This document shows positions 16,629 to 26,194 of a stretch of DNA of 56,883 nt, one piece after another (position 1 is the stretch's first letter; each line of letters begins with the position of its first letter). A model generated the notes under the pieces. That model had not been told where the DNA came from. It did not search any database and saw nothing but the letters and a program-made list of their open reading frames with translations. Location of the stretch: positions 1-56,883 of the forward strand of contig QLTU01000024.1 in assembly GCA_003268905.1 (NCBI GenBank), written 5' to 3'. A program made the translations under genes and the position numbers. This DNA comes from Acidovorax defluvii. Its GTDB lineage: Bacteria; Pseudomonadota; Gammaproteobacteria; Burkholderiales; Burkholderiaceae_C.

Positions 16629-18494
16629 CTAAAACGCCGCTTCGCTGAGCGCGGCGCAAGTGGTGTCGCGGCTGTTCACCACATTCAGCCAGGCGCCAAT
16701 TTTTGGCAGCTCATAATGATAGAAATAGCGTGCAGCGCCCATTCGACCAGCGCTAGCAGCTATTGAAAGCGTAGCATCTGCACGCAGCGTGGCCAGCGCC
16801 ACATCCAGCCACACCCAGGCCAGCACGGTGTGGCCAAAGGCCTGCATGTAGGGCACGGCATTGGCAAGTGCCTCAGCCGGGTTGCCGGTGGCCCAGGCGG
16901 CCTGCGTGGCAGCGCCCACCTGCTGCAAGGCATCGCCCAGCTGCGCCGCATAGGCTGCCAATTCAGGCACGGCGACAGCCTGCGCCATGGTGGCCTGCAT
17001 GCGCGCGGACAGCAGCTGCATGCCCCGGCCGTTCTCCATCAGCACCTTGCGGCCCAGCAGGTCGGCCGCCTGGATGCCGTGCGTGCCCTCGTGGATCATG
17101 TTCAGGCGGTTGTCGCGCCAATACTGCTCCACCGGAAAATCGCGCGTGTAGCCGTAGCCACCGTGGATCTGGATGGCCAGCGAATTGGCCTCCAGGCAGA
17201 ACTCGCTCGGCCAGCTTTTGGCGATGGGGGTGAGCACTTCCAGCAGCAGGCGCGCCTCGTCGGCGGCCTCGGGCGCGCCGGTGTGCTGCTCGTCCACCAG
17301 ACGGGCGCAGAACAGGTTGAGCGCCAACGCACCCTCGCCATAGCTCTTTTGCGCCAGCAACATCCGCTTGACGTCGGCGTGCTCGATGATGCGCACCTGG
17401 GGCTGCGCGGCATCCTTGCCGCCCTGCCCCACGGGCCGGCCCTGGGGGCGGTTTTTGGCGTAGTCCAGGCTGGCGTAGTAGCCCGCCAGGCCCAGCATGG
17501 TGGCCGCCATGCCGATGCCGATGCGCGCCTCGTTCATCATGTGGAACATGCACGCCAGGCCCTTGCCCGGCTGGCCCACCAGGTAGCCCACGGCTCCCGC
17601 CCTGCCCTCCACCGGGTATTTGCCTTCGCCAAAGTTGAGCAGCGTGTTGGTGGTGCCGCGCCAGCCCAGCTTGTGGTTCAGGCCCGCCAGCGCCACATCG
17701 TTGCGCACGCCGGTGAGGTTGCCTTCGGTATCCACCAGCTTCTTGGGCACGATGAAGAGCGAAATGCCGCGCGTGCCCGGCACCAGCTTGCCGTCCGCCC
17801 CCGGAATCTTGGCCAGCACAAGGTGCACGATGTTCTCCGACAGGTCATGCTCGCCCGACGAAATCCACATCTTGTTGCCCGTGAGGCGGTAGCGCGGACC
17901 CAGTGGTTCTTGATCCCAAGGCACCGAGCCGTCCGCGGCTACCGAAGGGGCCTCGTCAGGAACTGCGCGCGTGGCCACGTCGCTCAAGCTGGAACCCGCC
18001 TGCGGCTCAGAAAGGCACATGGTGCCCGAGAAGCGCCCCGAAAACTCGTTGAGCGCAAACACCTTCTTCTGCAGATCGGTGCCGTGCACCATCAGCAGGT
18101 TGGCGTTGCCCACACTCAGCAGGCTGGAGCTGATGCTGATCGACGCCACGGCAAAAAAAGCATTGGCCGCCGCATCCACCGTGTAGGGCAACTGCATGCC
18201 GCCAATGTCGTAATTCTGCGCCGCGCTGAGCATGCCCGAGGCAGCGTAGGCGTCGTACGCATCCTTGGTGGCCTGCGGCAGCGTGACGCGCTCGCCGTCG
18301 AAATGCGGCTCCTGCGTATCCACCGTGCGGTTGAACGGCGCGTATTTCTCGCGCGCGATGCGCTCGCAGGTGTCGAGCACGGCATCAAACGTCTCGCGCG
18401 AATGGTCGGCAAAGCGCTCGCGCGCGCTGAGCGATTCGGCCTGGAGCCAGTTGTAAAGCAGGAAATCGAGGGTGGAGCGCAGGGAGGTCGTCAT
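16629..18494 (-). CDS. Acyl-CoA dehydrogenase
   Basis: A 621-residue FAD acyl-CoA dehydrogenase of the long, about 600-residue class. It has the central MCLSEPQAGSSLSD segment, the substrate/FAD region LTGNKMWISSGEHD, the QIHGGYGYTRDFPVEQYWRD flavin motif and the HEGTHGIQAADLLGRK segment. It catalyses the first step of beta-oxidation. It is last in a transcribed order fadJ-like, thiolase, acd. I chose the ATG giving MTTSLRSTLDFLLYNW, the usual family start, though no SD is evident; an ATG 12 codons upstream is possible. Residues near the C-terminus (TLSIAASAGRMGAARYF) are encoded by an in-frame copy of the interspersed repeat. Confidence 0.92.
   Translation of the reverse strand: MTTSLRSTLDFLLYNWLQAESLSARERFADHSRETFDAVLDTCERIAREKYAPFNRTVDTQEPHFDGERVTLPQATKDAYDAYAASGMLSAAQNYDIGGMQLPYTVDAAANAFFAVASISISSSLLSVGNANLLMVHGTDLQKKVFALNEFSGRFSGTMCLSEPQAGSSLSDVATRAVPDEAPSVAADGSVPWDQEPLGPRYRLTGNKMWISSGEHDLSENIVHLVLAKIPGADGKLVPGTRGISLFIVPKKLVDTEGNLTGVRNDVALAGLNHKLGWRGTTNTLLNFGEGKYPVEGRAGAVGYLVGQPGKGLACMFHMMNEARIGIGMAATMLGLAGYYASLDYAKNRPQGRPVGQGGKDAAQPQVRIIEHADVKRMLLAQKSYGEGALALNLFCARLVDEQHTGAPEAADEARLLLEVLTPIAKSWPSEFCLEANSLAIQIHGGYGYTRDFPVEQYWRDNRLNMIHEGTHGIQAADLLGRKVLMENGRGMQLLSARMQATMAQAVAVPELAAYAAQLGDALQQVGAATQAAWATGNPAEALANAVPYMQAFGHTVLAWVWLDVALATLRADATLSIAASAGRMGAARYFYHYELPKIGAWLNVVNSRDTTCAALSEAAF
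16721..16772 (-). repeat. Interspersed repeat, copy 6, inside a coding region
   Basis: Minus strand GCTTTCAATAGCTGCTAGCG, CTGGTCGAATGGGCGCTGCA, then CGCTATTT. It lies fully within the acyl-CoA dehydrogenase reading frame and is translated without a stop. Confidence 0.7.
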
Positions 18495-18711
18495 GCGACA
18501 AATTATGGGTGGGTGCACCCGGTCGGGCATGTCAGATGCGCGACGCGGCCGGGGGGGATGATGCCGCCTGCGAACGGCCCGGTGGCAGGCGGTCTTGCCC
18601 CCAGAGAAGGGGGAGGCGAGAGAGGCAGGTCGCAGCGGTTACGCAGTCAGGATCGCGATCAGTTTTGCAGAATTTGCATCACTCTGGTGCTCTCAAATAG
18701 AACATTCCATC

Positions 18712-18786
18712 CAAAAATACAGTGTTTTAGGCCTCTAACGCCCGTCCAACAAGCGCGACAAGCTATCAACACAATAGCAAAAGCCC
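18712..18786 (-). repeat. Interspersed repeat, copy 7
   Basis: Minus strand TTTTGCTATTGTGTTGATAG, CTTGTCGCGCTTGTTGGAC, then GGGCGTTAGAGGCC. It abuts the thiolase terminator. Confidence 0.7.
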
Positions 18787-18815
18787 CGCGCAAACCTTGT
18801 CGGCCTGCGCGGGGC
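18777..18815 (-). terminator. Intrinsic terminator after the thiolase gene
   Basis: Ten-bp perfect stem (18783-18792 with 18806-18815; GCCCCGCGCA / TGCGCGGGGC) and, in the minus direction, a TTTT run after the stem. It lies about 30 bp beyond the thiolase stop. Confidence 0.75.
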
Positions 18816-18841
18816 GTTGATCTTCAGTGGGTCGTCAGCGC

Positions 18842-20017
18842 TTACAGCACTTCAAACACGCCAGCGGCGCCCATGCCGCCGCCGATGCACATGGTGACGC
18901 AGACTTTTTTGGCACCGCGGCGCTTGCCTTCGATGAGGGCGTGGCCGGTGAGTCGCTGGCCGCTCATGCCGAAGGGGTGGCCCACGGCGATGGCGCCGCC
19001 GTTGACGTTGAGCTTGTCGGCAGGGATGCCCAGCTTGTCGCGGCAGTAGAGCACCTGCACGGCGAAGGCTTCGTTCAGCTCCCACAGGTCGATGTCGTTC
19101 ATCGTGAGGCCCAGGCGCTTGAGCACCTTGGGGATGGCGAACACGGGGCCAATGCCCATTTCATCAGGCTCGCAACCGGCCACGGCGAAGCCCAGGAAGC
19201 GGCCCAGGGGTTTGAGGCCCTTCTTGGCGGCCAGGTCTTCGTGCATGACGACCACGGCACCGGCGCCGTCCGACAACTGGCTCGCGTTGCCGGCGGAAAC
19301 CAGGCCACCCGGCAGCGCCGAGCGCAGGCCCTTGATGCCGTCATAGGTGGTGCCGGCGCGAATGCCTTCGTCGTCGCTCACGGTGACCTGCTTGGTGGTC
19401 AGGCCCATGACCTTGTCGGCCACGCCCATGGTCACGGTGATGGGGGCGATTTCAGCGGTGAACAGGCCGGCTTCCAGCGCGGCGCTGGCCTTTTGCTGGC
19501 TGGCGGCGCCGTATTCGTCCATGGCTTCGCGGCTGATGTTGTAGCGCTTGGCAACCTGCTCGGCCGTTTGCAGCATCGACCAGTACACCTCGGGCTTGTT
19601 CTTCATCAGCCAGGTTTCTTGCAGCATGTGCATGTTCATTTCCTGTGCGGTGCAGGAGATGGTTTCCAGTCCACCGGCCACGTACACATCGCCTTCGTTG
19701 GCAATGATGCGCTGCGCCGCCAGGGCAATGGTCTGCAGGCCGGACGAACAAAAGCGGTTCACCGTCATGCCCGACACGGTGATGGGGCATCCGGCGCGCA
19801 GGGCGGCCTGGCGGGCGATGTTGGCGCCGCTGGCACCTTCGGGTGTGCCGCAGCCCATGATGACGTCGTCCACTTCGGCGGCGTCAATGCCGGCGCGCTG
19901 GATGGCGTGCTCGATGACGTGGCCGCCCAGTGTGGCGCCGTGGGTCATGTTGAAGGCGCCCTTCCAGCTCTTCGTCAGGGGGGTGCGTGCGGTCGATACG
20001 ATTACTGCGGAGGTCAT
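18842..20017 (-). CDS. Acetyl-CoA C-acyltransferase (thiolase)
   Basis: A 391-residue degradative/biosynthetic thiolase. The nucleophile Cys90 lies in NRFCSSGLQ, the base His in GHPFGMSG and the second cysteine in [10 protein letters not shown]. It cleaves 3-ketoacyl-CoA to acetyl-CoA and a shortened acyl-CoA. The ATG giving [13 protein letters not shown] has AAGGA upstream and matches the family length; further upstream the frame is open but overlaps the previous gene. It is 34 bp downstream of the fadJ-like gene and surely co-transcribed with it. Confidence 0.94.
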   Translation of the reverse strand: MTSAVIVSTARTPLTKSWKGAFNMTHGATLGGHVIEHAIQRAGIDAAEVDDVIMGCGTPEGASGANIARQAALRAGCPITVSGMTVNRFCSSGLQTIALAAQRIIANEGDVYVAGGLETISCTAQEMNMHMLQETWLMKNKPEVYWSMLQTAEQVAKRYNISREAMDEYGAASQQKASAALEAGLFTAEIAPITVTMGVADKVMGLTTKQVTVSDDEGIRAGTTYDGIKGLRSALPGGLVSAGNASQLSDGAGAVVVMHEDLAAKKGLKPLGRFLGFAVAGCEPDEMGIGPVFAIPKVLKRLGLTMNDIDLWELNEAFAVQVLYCRDKLGIPADKLNVNGGAIAVGHPFGMSGQRLTGHALIEGKRRGAKKVCVTMCIGGGMGAAGVFEVL

Positions 20018-20051
20018 GGTTGGATCCTTGTTCGATGGTGTGGCTGTGCGC

Positions 20052-22151
20052 TCAGTTGAAGGTTTTGCCTTCAGCGGCGAGCTTGGCCAGCAGCGGGGCG
20101 GGCTTCCAGAACGCGGCGTCGTCCAGCGGGTTCTTGGCAAAACGGTTCATAGCCTGCACCACGTTGAACAGACCGACTTCATCGGCGTAGTTCAGCGGGC
20201 CGCCACGGTACACCGGAAAACCGTAGCCAAAGATGTAGACCACGTCGATGTCGCTGGCCTTGTTGGCAATGCCTTCTTCAAGGATGTAGGCGGCTTCGTT
20301 GACCAGGGCGAACACCAGGCGCTGCACGATTTCTTCGTCGGAGATCTTGCGGGGCGTGATGCCGAGCGAGGCGCGGTGGTCCTCGATCATCTTGACCACT
20401 TCGGCATTCGGGATGGCGTCGCGCTTGCCGGGCACGTAGTCGTACCAGCCCGCACCGGTCTTCTGGCCGAAACGGCCCTTCTCACACAGCAGGTCAGCGG
20501 TCTTGCTGTACTTCATGTCGGGCTTCTCGGTGTAGCGGCGCTTGCGGATGGCCCAGCCGATGTCGTTGCCGGCCAGGTCGCCCATGCGGAACGGGCCCAT
20601 GGCCATGCCGAATTTTTCCATCGCCTTGTCAACCTGCTCGGGCGTGCAGCCTTCGTCGAGCAGGAAGCCACCCTGGCGGCCGTATTGCTCGATCATGCGG
20701 TTGCCGATGAAACCATCGCACACGCCGGACACCACGGCAGTCTTCTTGATCTTCTTGGCGATCGCCATCACGGTGGCGAGAACGTCCTTGGCGGTGGCGT
20801 CGCCACGCACCACTTCGAGCAGCTTCATCACGTTGGCGGGGCTGAAGAAGTGCAGGCCCACCACGTCCTGCGGGCGCTTCGTGAAGTTGGCAATCTTGTT
20901 CACGTCCAGCGTGGAGGTGTTGGAGGCCAGGATGGCGCCGGGCTTCATCACGCGGTCGAGTTCCTTGAACACGGCTTCCTTGACGCCGATTTCTTCAAAC
21001 ACAGCCTCGATCACGAGGTCGGCGTCCTTGAGGTCGTCGTAGCTCAGCGTGGTGCTCAGCAGGGCCATGCGCTGCTCGTATTTATCCTGCTTGAGCTTGC
21101 CCTTCTTGACCTGGGCTTCGTAGTTCTTTTGGATGGTGGCGATGCCACGGTCCAACGCCTCCTGCTTCATCTCCAGCATCTTCACGGGGATGCCGGCGTT
21201 CAGGAAGTTCATGGCAATGCCGCCGCCCATGGTGCCGGCGCCGATCACGGCCACGGCCTTGATATCGCGCTTGGGGGTATCCGAAGGCACATCAGGGATC
21301 TTGCTCGCAGCGCGCTCGGCCAGGAACAGGTGCCGCAGCGAGCGCGACTCGGGCGTCCACATCAGGTTGATGAACAGCTCACGCTCGAACAGCAGGCCAT
21401 CGGCAAATTTGCGCTTGGTGGCAGCCTCGACGGCGTCCACGCACTTGGCGGGTGCAGGGAAGTTCTTGCTCATGCCCTTGACCATGTTGCGCGCGAACTG
21501 GAAGTACGCGTCGCCCTGGGGGTGCTTGCAAGGGAGGTTGCGTACCAGCGGCAGCGGGCGCACATCGGCCACGCTTTGTGCAAAGGCCAAGGCCTCGGCG
21601 GCCAGCTCTTCGGGCGAGGCCACCAGCTTGTCGAACAGCTTCTGGCCCGGCAGCATGCCGATCATTTCGCTCTTGATGGCTTCGCCGCTGACGATCATGT
21701 TCAAAGCCGCTTCCACGCCCAGCACGCGGGGCAGGCGCTGCGTGCCGCCAGCGCCAGGCAGGATGCCCAGCTTGACTTCGGGCAGTGCAACGCTGCAACC
21801 GGGAGCAGCCACGCGGTAGTGGCAGCCCAGGGCCAGCTCAAGCCCACCGCCCATGCAGACCGAGTGAATTGCGGCCACCACGGGCTTGGGCGAATTCTCT
21901 ACCGCAGCAATCACGGAGTGCAGGTTGGGCTCTTGCAGGGATTTGTCGGTACCAAACTCCTTGATGTCGGCGCCACCAGAAAACGCACCACCCGCGCCGG
22001 TGATGACGATGGACGTCACCGCAGCATCGTCATTGGCACGGTTCAGACCGTCCACAATGCCCTGACGGGTGGACAGGCCGAGGCCATTGACGGGAGGATT
22101 GGCGAGGGTGATCACGGCAACGGGGCCGTGGACTTTGTATTCAGCGGTCAT
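20052..22151 (-). CDS. Multifunctional enoyl-CoA hydratase / 3-hydroxyacyl-CoA dehydrogenase (FadJ/FadB-like)
   Basis: A 699-residue fusion carrying two beta-oxidation steps. Residues 1 to about 190 are a crotonase domain ([14 protein letters not shown] oxyanion region, [18 protein letters not shown], and [10 protein letters not shown]). From about 295 comes a 3HCDH NAD-binding domain ([17 protein letters not shown]), then the C-terminal 3HCDH domains with [13 protein letters not shown] and [19 protein letters not shown] precedes the ATG. The gene leads a fadJ-thiolase-acd run and follows livF by about 200 bp, so it may be expressed with the transporter. Confidence 0.93.
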   Translation of the reverse strand: MTAEYKVHGPVAVITLANPPVNGLGLSTRQGIVDGLNRANDDAAVTSIVITGAGGAFSGGADIKEFGTDKSLQEPNLHSVIAAVENSPKPVVAAIHSVCMGGGLELALGCHYRVAAPGCSVALPEVKLGILPGAGGTQRLPRVLGVEAALNMIVSGEAIKSEMIGMLPGQKLFDKLVASPEELAAEALAFAQSVADVRPLPLVRNLPCKHPQGDAYFQFARNMVKGMSKNFPAPAKCVDAVEAATKRKFADGLLFERELFINLMWTPESRSLRHLFLAERAASKIPDVPSDTPKRDIKAVAVIGAGTMGGGIAMNFLNAGIPVKMLEMKQEALDRGIATIQKNYEAQVKKGKLKQDKYEQRMALLSTTLSYDDLKDADLVIEAVFEEIGVKEAVFKELDRVMKPGAILASNTSTLDVNKIANFTKRPQDVVGLHFFSPANVMKLLEVVRGDATAKDVLATVMAIAKKIKKTAVVSGVCDGFIGNRMIEQYGRQGGFLLDEGCTPEQVDKAMEKFGMAMGPFRMGDLAGNDIGWAIRKRRYTEKPDMKYSKTADLLCEKGRFGQKTGAGWYDYVPGKRDAIPNAEVVKMIEDHRASLGITPRKISDEEIVQRLVFALVNEAAYILEEGIANKASDIDVVYIFGYGFPVYRGGPLNYADEVGLFNVVQAMNRFAKNPLDDAAFWKPAPLLAKLAAEGKTFN

Positions 22152-22231
22152 GCTGTTGTTCCTTGGAAATTAGAAAAAGAACGGTCGTGCGATTTTTATT
22201 GTAGAGAGTTCTGCCGGCATTGGCTGCACTC

Positions 22232-22253
22232 TTTTGTCCCGGGCGGGACAAAA
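22232..22253. terminator. Possible bidirectional hairpin between livF and fadJ-like genes
   Basis: Perfect 9-bp stem TTTTGTCCC / GGGACAAAA with loop GGGC. The stem itself carries the T run, but there is no T tract after it, so terminator strength is uncertain. Confidence 0.4.
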
Positions 22254-22359
22254 GAAGGCAAGCCTTGCACACCAGGGCAAAACCAGCCACCGGAACAGGG
22301 CGCAGTGCACATCAACGGCAACCTCGTGCAAGCCACCCCCTACCCTGCCAATGCGTGCG

Positions 22360-23055
22360 TCAAACCTCAAGCCACTCTTTGCGGACGTAGTTGTCGGCCC
22401 GCAAGGTTTCTGGTGTGCCCTGAAAAACGATGCTCCCGTGTCCCATGACGAGCGTGCGATCAGAAATGGTCATGGCGATGGTGAGTTTTTGCTCGATCAA
22501 CAGCACCGAGATACCGCGTGCCTTGATGGTTTGCAGGTATTGCCCCACCAACTCGACGATCTTGGGAGCCAGACCCTCGGTGGGTTCATCGATGATGATG
22601 AGATCGGGGTCACCCATGAGCGTGCGGCACAGCGTCAGCATCTGTTGCTCGCCGCCCGACATCACGCCGGCTTCAGTGTGCTGGCGCTCCTTGAGGCGAG
22701 GAAACATGCCGTACATGTCGTCAAAAGACCACCGGCTGCCCTTGCCCTTGCCTTTTTGCCCGAGCAGCAGATTCTGGTGAACCGTGAGGTTGGGGAATAT
22801 GTCTCGGCTTTCGGGCACATAACCAATGCCCAGGTGGGCGATCTCGTAGGCTTTCTTGCCGGTGAGCGACTGCCCCTTCCATTGCACCGAGCCTTCCCAG
22901 TCCACCAGCCCCATGATGGCCTTGGCTGTGGTGGAACGCCCCGAACCGTTGCGCCCCAGCAGGGCCACGATTTCACCGGGCTGGACATCAAAGGACACAC
23001 CATGCAGCACATGGCTTTTGCCGTAGTAGGCGTGGAGGTTTTCAATGGTGAGCAT
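22360..23055 (-). CDS. livF: Branched-chain amino acid type ABC transporter ATP-binding protein LivF, with variant Walker A
   Basis: A 231-residue ATPase, the normal LivF length. Signature MSGGEQQ, Walker B LIIIDEPTEGL and the H-loop region are present. Walker A reads GRNGSGRST, so the invariant lysine (residue 40) is arginine (codon CGT on the coding strand). The chosen ATG has GGAGG nearby and lies 1 bp after the livG stop, so the two genes are coupled. It partners LivG in powering the LivHM channel. Confidence 0.93.
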   Translation of the reverse strand: MLTIENLHAYYGKSHVLHGVSFDVQPGEIVALLGRNGSGRSTTAKAIMGLVDWEGSVQWKGQSLTGKKAYEIAHLGIGYVPESRDIFPNLTVHQNLLLGQKGKGKGSRWSFDDMYGMFPRLKERQHTEAGVMSGGEQQMLTLCRTLMGDPDLIIIDEPTEGLAPKIVELVGQYLQTIKARGISVLLIEQKLTIAMTISDRTLVMGHGSIVFQGTPETLRADNYVRKEWLEV

Positions 23056-23056
23056 G

Positions 23057-23839
23057 TCAGTGTCCTCCCGCCTGCGCATCGGCAACGGCGGAGCCCAGGT
23101 AGGCCTCCTGTACGCGCGCATTGGCGCGCACCTTGTCGGGGGTGTCAAAGGCGATGACCTCGCCATACACCACCACGGCGATCTTGTCGGCCAGGCCGAA
23201 CACCACACCCATGTCGTGTTCCACCGTGAGCAAGGTGCGGCCTTCGGTCACTTCCTTTATAAGGTGAATGAAGCGCGTGGTTTCGCTGCGGCTCATGCCG
23301 GCCGTGGGCTCGTCCAGCAAGACCACGTTGGCCCCACCGGCGATGGTGACGCCGATCTCCAGCGCGCGTTGCTCGGCATAAGTGAGGTTGACGGCCAGGG
23401 TGTCGCGCTTCTTGTCGAGCTTGATCATTTCCATGAGCTGCTTGGCGCGCTCGTTGGCATCGTCCAGGTTCGAAAGAAACCGCAAAAAGGTGTACTTGTA
23501 GCCCATGCTCCAGAGCACTCCGCAGCGCAGGTTTTCAAACACGCTCAGCTTGGGGAAGATGTTGGTGATCTGGAAGCTGCGCGACAACCCCATGCGGTTG
23601 ATCTCGTAAGGCGCCTTGCCATCAATGCGCTGGCCATTGAGCAGCACTTCGCCGCTGGTAGGGCCAAAGCGCCCGCTGATCAGATTGAACAGTGTGGACT
23701 TGCCCGCGCCGTTGGGGCCGATGATGGCGACCCGTTCGCCAGGCTGCACGGCCAGGTTCACGCCACGGATGATTTCTGTCTTGCCAAAACTCTTGCGCAG
23801 ATCACGCAGTTCGAGCGCACAAGGTGCGTTTGTCGCCAT
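23057..23839 (-). CDS. livG: Branched-chain amino acid type ABC transporter ATP-binding protein LivG
   Basis: A 260-residue ATPase with canonical Walker A GPNGAGKST and Walker B VVLLDEPTAGM. The signature motif is LTYAEQR, an acceptable LivG variant. The long extra N-terminal frame overlaps livM, so I chose the ATG giving MATNAPCALEL, two bases past the livM stop. Co-transcribed with livM before and livF after. Confidence 0.93.
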   Translation of the reverse strand: MATNAPCALELRDLRKSFGKTEIIRGVNLAVQPGERVAIIGPNGAGKSTLFNLISGRFGPTSGEVLLNGQRIDGKAPYEINRMGLSRSFQITNIFPKLSVFENLRCGVLWSMGYKYTFLRFLSNLDDANERAKQLMEMIKLDKKRDTLAVNLTYAEQRALEIGVTIAGGANVVLLDEPTAGMSRSETTRFIHLIKEVTEGRTLLTVEHDMGVVFGLADKIAVVVYGEVIAFDTPDKVRANARVQEAYLGSAVADAQAGGH

Positions 23840-23841
23840 GT

Positions 23842-25164
23842 TCACAGCGCCTCCCCCCGCTTGATTTCGTGTTCGATCTCTTCCTGGATCGCCCCCCATT
23901 GCTGCACAAACTGGCGCCGACACAACTCGAACAACCCAAGCCCCGTGAGCAGCACAAACCCTGCGCCAAACCAGCTGCCCACCGAGTTGGCCTGCAAAGT
24001 GGCCCCGAGGAAATTGAGGTCAGGCCCCAAGGCGGCATTGAGCTGGAGGTGGTAGGTCATCTCCACCATGGCGGCCGCACCCAGCACGGCCACCAGTGCG
24101 GTGCCGCCCAGCGCAAGATAAGAGGGCCACAGGCCGCGCAACTTACCGAACTTCGCCAGGCGCAGATTCATCATGATCAGGCTGGCAATGCCGCCGGGCG
24201 CATACATCACCATGAACAGGAAGACGAGCCCCAGGTACAGCAGCCAGGCCTTGGAAAGCTCAGACAGCAGCACCGACGCAAACACCAGCAGCACGGCGCC
24301 GATGATGGGCCCGAAAAAGAACGTGGCACCGCCCAGAAAGGTGAACAGCAGGTAGCCACCCGAGCGAAGCACGTTTACGCTGTCGGCCCCCGTGACGATC
24401 TCGAAATTGATCGCCGCCAGCCCGCCCCCGATGCCGGCAAAGAAGCCCGCAATGATGAACGCGAAATAGCGCACGCGCTGGGTGTTGTAGCCAATGAATT
24501 CCACGCGCTCGGGGTTGTCGCGCACGGCATTCAGAATGCGCCCCAGCGGCGTGCCCGTGAAGGCGAACATGGCAGCGGTGCAGACAAAGCAATACACGGC
24601 GATGAGGTAATACACCTCAATGGCTGGGCCGAACGTGATGCCGAAGAACGGTTTGCCATACACCCGATCGGTGGTGATGCCACCTTCGCCGCCAAAAAAC
24701 TCGGGGAACATCAACGCCATCGAAGCCACCAGCTCACCGATGCCCAGCGTGATCATGGCAAAGGTGGTTCCCGATTTCTTGGTGGTCACGAACCCCAGCA
24801 GGATGGCAAAGAACATGCCCGCCAGGCCGCCCACCAAAGGAATCAGCACCAGAGGCACAGGCAGCGCACCCTCGCCGGCCAGGTTCATCGCGTGAATGGC
24901 AAGAAACGACCCCAGGCCGGTATACACCGCGTGACCGAAGCTCAGCATGCCCCCCTGGCCGAGCAGCATGTTGTAAGACAGGCAGATGATGATGAGATAA
25001 CCGATCTGCGAGAGCATAGTCAACGCCAGGCCGCTGCGAAACAGCATGGGCGCAACGATGAGCATGACCGCAAACAGGCTCCAGATGACCAGGCGGCCCA
25101 CGTTCCACGGCTTGAACCGGTGGTATTGCGTGGCCGGAGAAATAGATGATGTGGTGGTCTTCAT
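23842..25164 (-). CDS. livM: Branched-chain amino acid type ABC transporter permease LivM
   Basis: A 440-residue inner-membrane permease, longer than the usual 330-400 residues because of an extra hydrophobic C-terminal segment (YLALGGTALVAVLGAAAMVE and FGAGFVLLTGLGLFELC). The core has the LivM pattern: GQGGMLSFGHAVYTGLGSF, and the EAA-like loop GTPLGRILNAVRDNPERVEFIGYN that contacts the ATPases. It follows livH by 4 bp. Confidence 0.92.
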   Translation of the reverse strand: MKTTTSSISPATQYHRFKPWNVGRLVIWSLFAVMLIVAPMLFRSGLALTMLSQIGYLIIICLSYNMLLGQGGMLSFGHAVYTGLGSFLAIHAMNLAGEGALPVPLVLIPLVGGLAGMFFAILLGFVTTKKSGTTFAMITLGIGELVASMALMFPEFFGGEGGITTDRVYGKPFFGITFGPAIEVYYLIAVYCFVCTAAMFAFTGTPLGRILNAVRDNPERVEFIGYNTQRVRYFAFIIAGFFAGIGGGLAAINFEIVTGADSVNVLRSGGYLLFTFLGGATFFFGPIIGAVLLVFASVLLSELSKAWLLYLGLVFLFMVMYAPGGIASLIMMNLRLAKFGKLRGLWPSYLALGGTALVAVLGAAAMVEMTYHLQLNAALGPDLNFLGATLQANSVGSWFGAGFVLLTGLGLFELCRRQFVQQWGAIQEEIEHEIKRGEAL

Positions 25165-25168
25165 AGCC

Positions 25169-26122
25169 TCAGTCTTCCCGTGTACCCAGCAGACCCTTGG
25201 GGCGGAAAATCAAAATCAGAACCAGGAACAGATACGGCAGGATGGGCGCCACTTGCGAAACCGTGAGCTTGAGCAAAGGCCAGCCAAAGGTGCTTTCAGA
25301 CACCGCCACGCCCATGCCTTGCAGTGCAGATGCCACCGAGTAATCAATAGCCACGGCAAACGTCTGCACCAGGCCAATCAGCAGCGACGCCAAAAACGCA
25401 CCCGCCAGCGATCCCATGCCACCCACCACCACCACTACGAAGATGATGGAACCCACGGAGCCTGCCATGGCCGGCTCGGTGACATAGGTGTTGCCGCCAA
25501 TCACCCCGGCCAGCCCCGCCAGGGCCGCACCGCCGCCAAACACCAGCATGAACACACGGGGCACGTTGTGGCCCAGCGCCTCCACCATTTCGGGGTGCTT
25601 GAGCGCGGCCTGAATCACCAGACCAATGCGGGTGCGCGTCAGCAGCAGCCACACCGACACCAGCATCAGCAGGGCCACCAGCATGACGAACGATCGCGAC
25701 TTGGGAAACTGCGTGCCATACAGCGTGAACAAGGGCCCCTGCAACTGCGTGGGCAACCCGTAAGGGACCGTGGACCGCCCCCACACCAGTTGCACCAGCT
25801 CCAGAATCAGGTAAGACAGCCCGAACGTCACCAGCAGCTCGGGCACATGGCCGAACTTGTGCACACGGCGCAGGCTGTAGCGTTCAAAAATAGCCCCCAG
25901 GGCGCCTACTGCGAGCGGAGCAAGCAGCAGCGCGGGCCAGAACCCCACCACGCTGGAAATGGTGTAGGCGAAATAGGCGCCCAGCATGTAAAAACTGGTG
26001 TGCGCAAAGTTGAGCACACCCATCATGCTGAAGATCAGCGTGAGGCCTGAGCTCAGCATGAACAGCAGCAGCCCGTAGCTGACGCCGTTCAGCAAAGAGA
26101 TCACGAAAAACTCAAGATTCAT
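25169..26122 (-). CDS. livH: Branched-chain amino acid type ABC transporter permease LivH
   Basis: A 317-residue permease with about eight membrane helices. It shows the LivH features LNGVSYGLLLFMLSSGLTLIFSMMGVLNFAH, RTRIGLVIQAALKHPEMVEALGHN (EAA-type loop) and GGMGSLAGAFLASLLIGL. It is the first gene after the livK terminator, so it is read by read-through from livK or from a promoter in the gap. No strong SD is seen before its ATG. Confidence 0.92.
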   Translation of the reverse strand: MNLEFFVISLLNGVSYGLLLFMLSSGLTLIFSMMGVLNFAHTSFYMLGAYFAYTISSVVGFWPALLLAPLAVGALGAIFERYSLRRVHKFGHVPELLVTFGLSYLILELVQLVWGRSTVPYGLPTQLQGPLFTLYGTQFPKSRSFVMLVALLMLVSVWLLLTRTRIGLVIQAALKHPEMVEALGHNVPRVFMLVFGGGAALAGLAGVIGGNTYVTEPAMAGSVGSIIFVVVVVGGMGSLAGAFLASLLIGLVQTFAVAIDYSVASALQGMGVAVSESTFGWPLLKLTVSQVAPILPYLFLVLILIFRPKGLLGTRED

Positions 26123-26143
26123 TGAAATTCTTCATTTCTGGGT

Positions 26144-26175
26144 CAAAAAAAGAGGCCCGAGGGACGCCGGGCCTC
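26144..26175 (-). terminator. Intrinsic terminator/attenuator between livK and livH
   Basis: An 8-bp perfect stem (26152-26159 with 26168-26175; GAGGCCCG / CGGGCCTC), with seven T in the minus direction. It lies just after the livK stop and would let the binding protein be made in excess over the permease/ATPase genes. Confidence 0.75.
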
Positions 26176-26194
26176 CTGCGTTCAAAAAGTGGCC

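Larger units (their letters stand above)
18495..18841. other. Intergenic region between thiolase and acyl-CoA dehydrogenase genes
   Basis: About 350 bp with a repeat copy (18712-18786) and an intrinsic terminator for the thiolase transcript. The remainder should hold the promoter of the dehydrogenase gene, though no clear boxes were found. Confidence 0.5.

Noticed and set aside
16830..22448. Long plus-strand open frames opposite the acyl-CoA dehydrogenase, thiolase and FadJ-like genes
   Set aside because: Typical GC-driven shadows: low-complexity, His/Gly-rich and no ribosome site, against strong enzymes on the minus strand.
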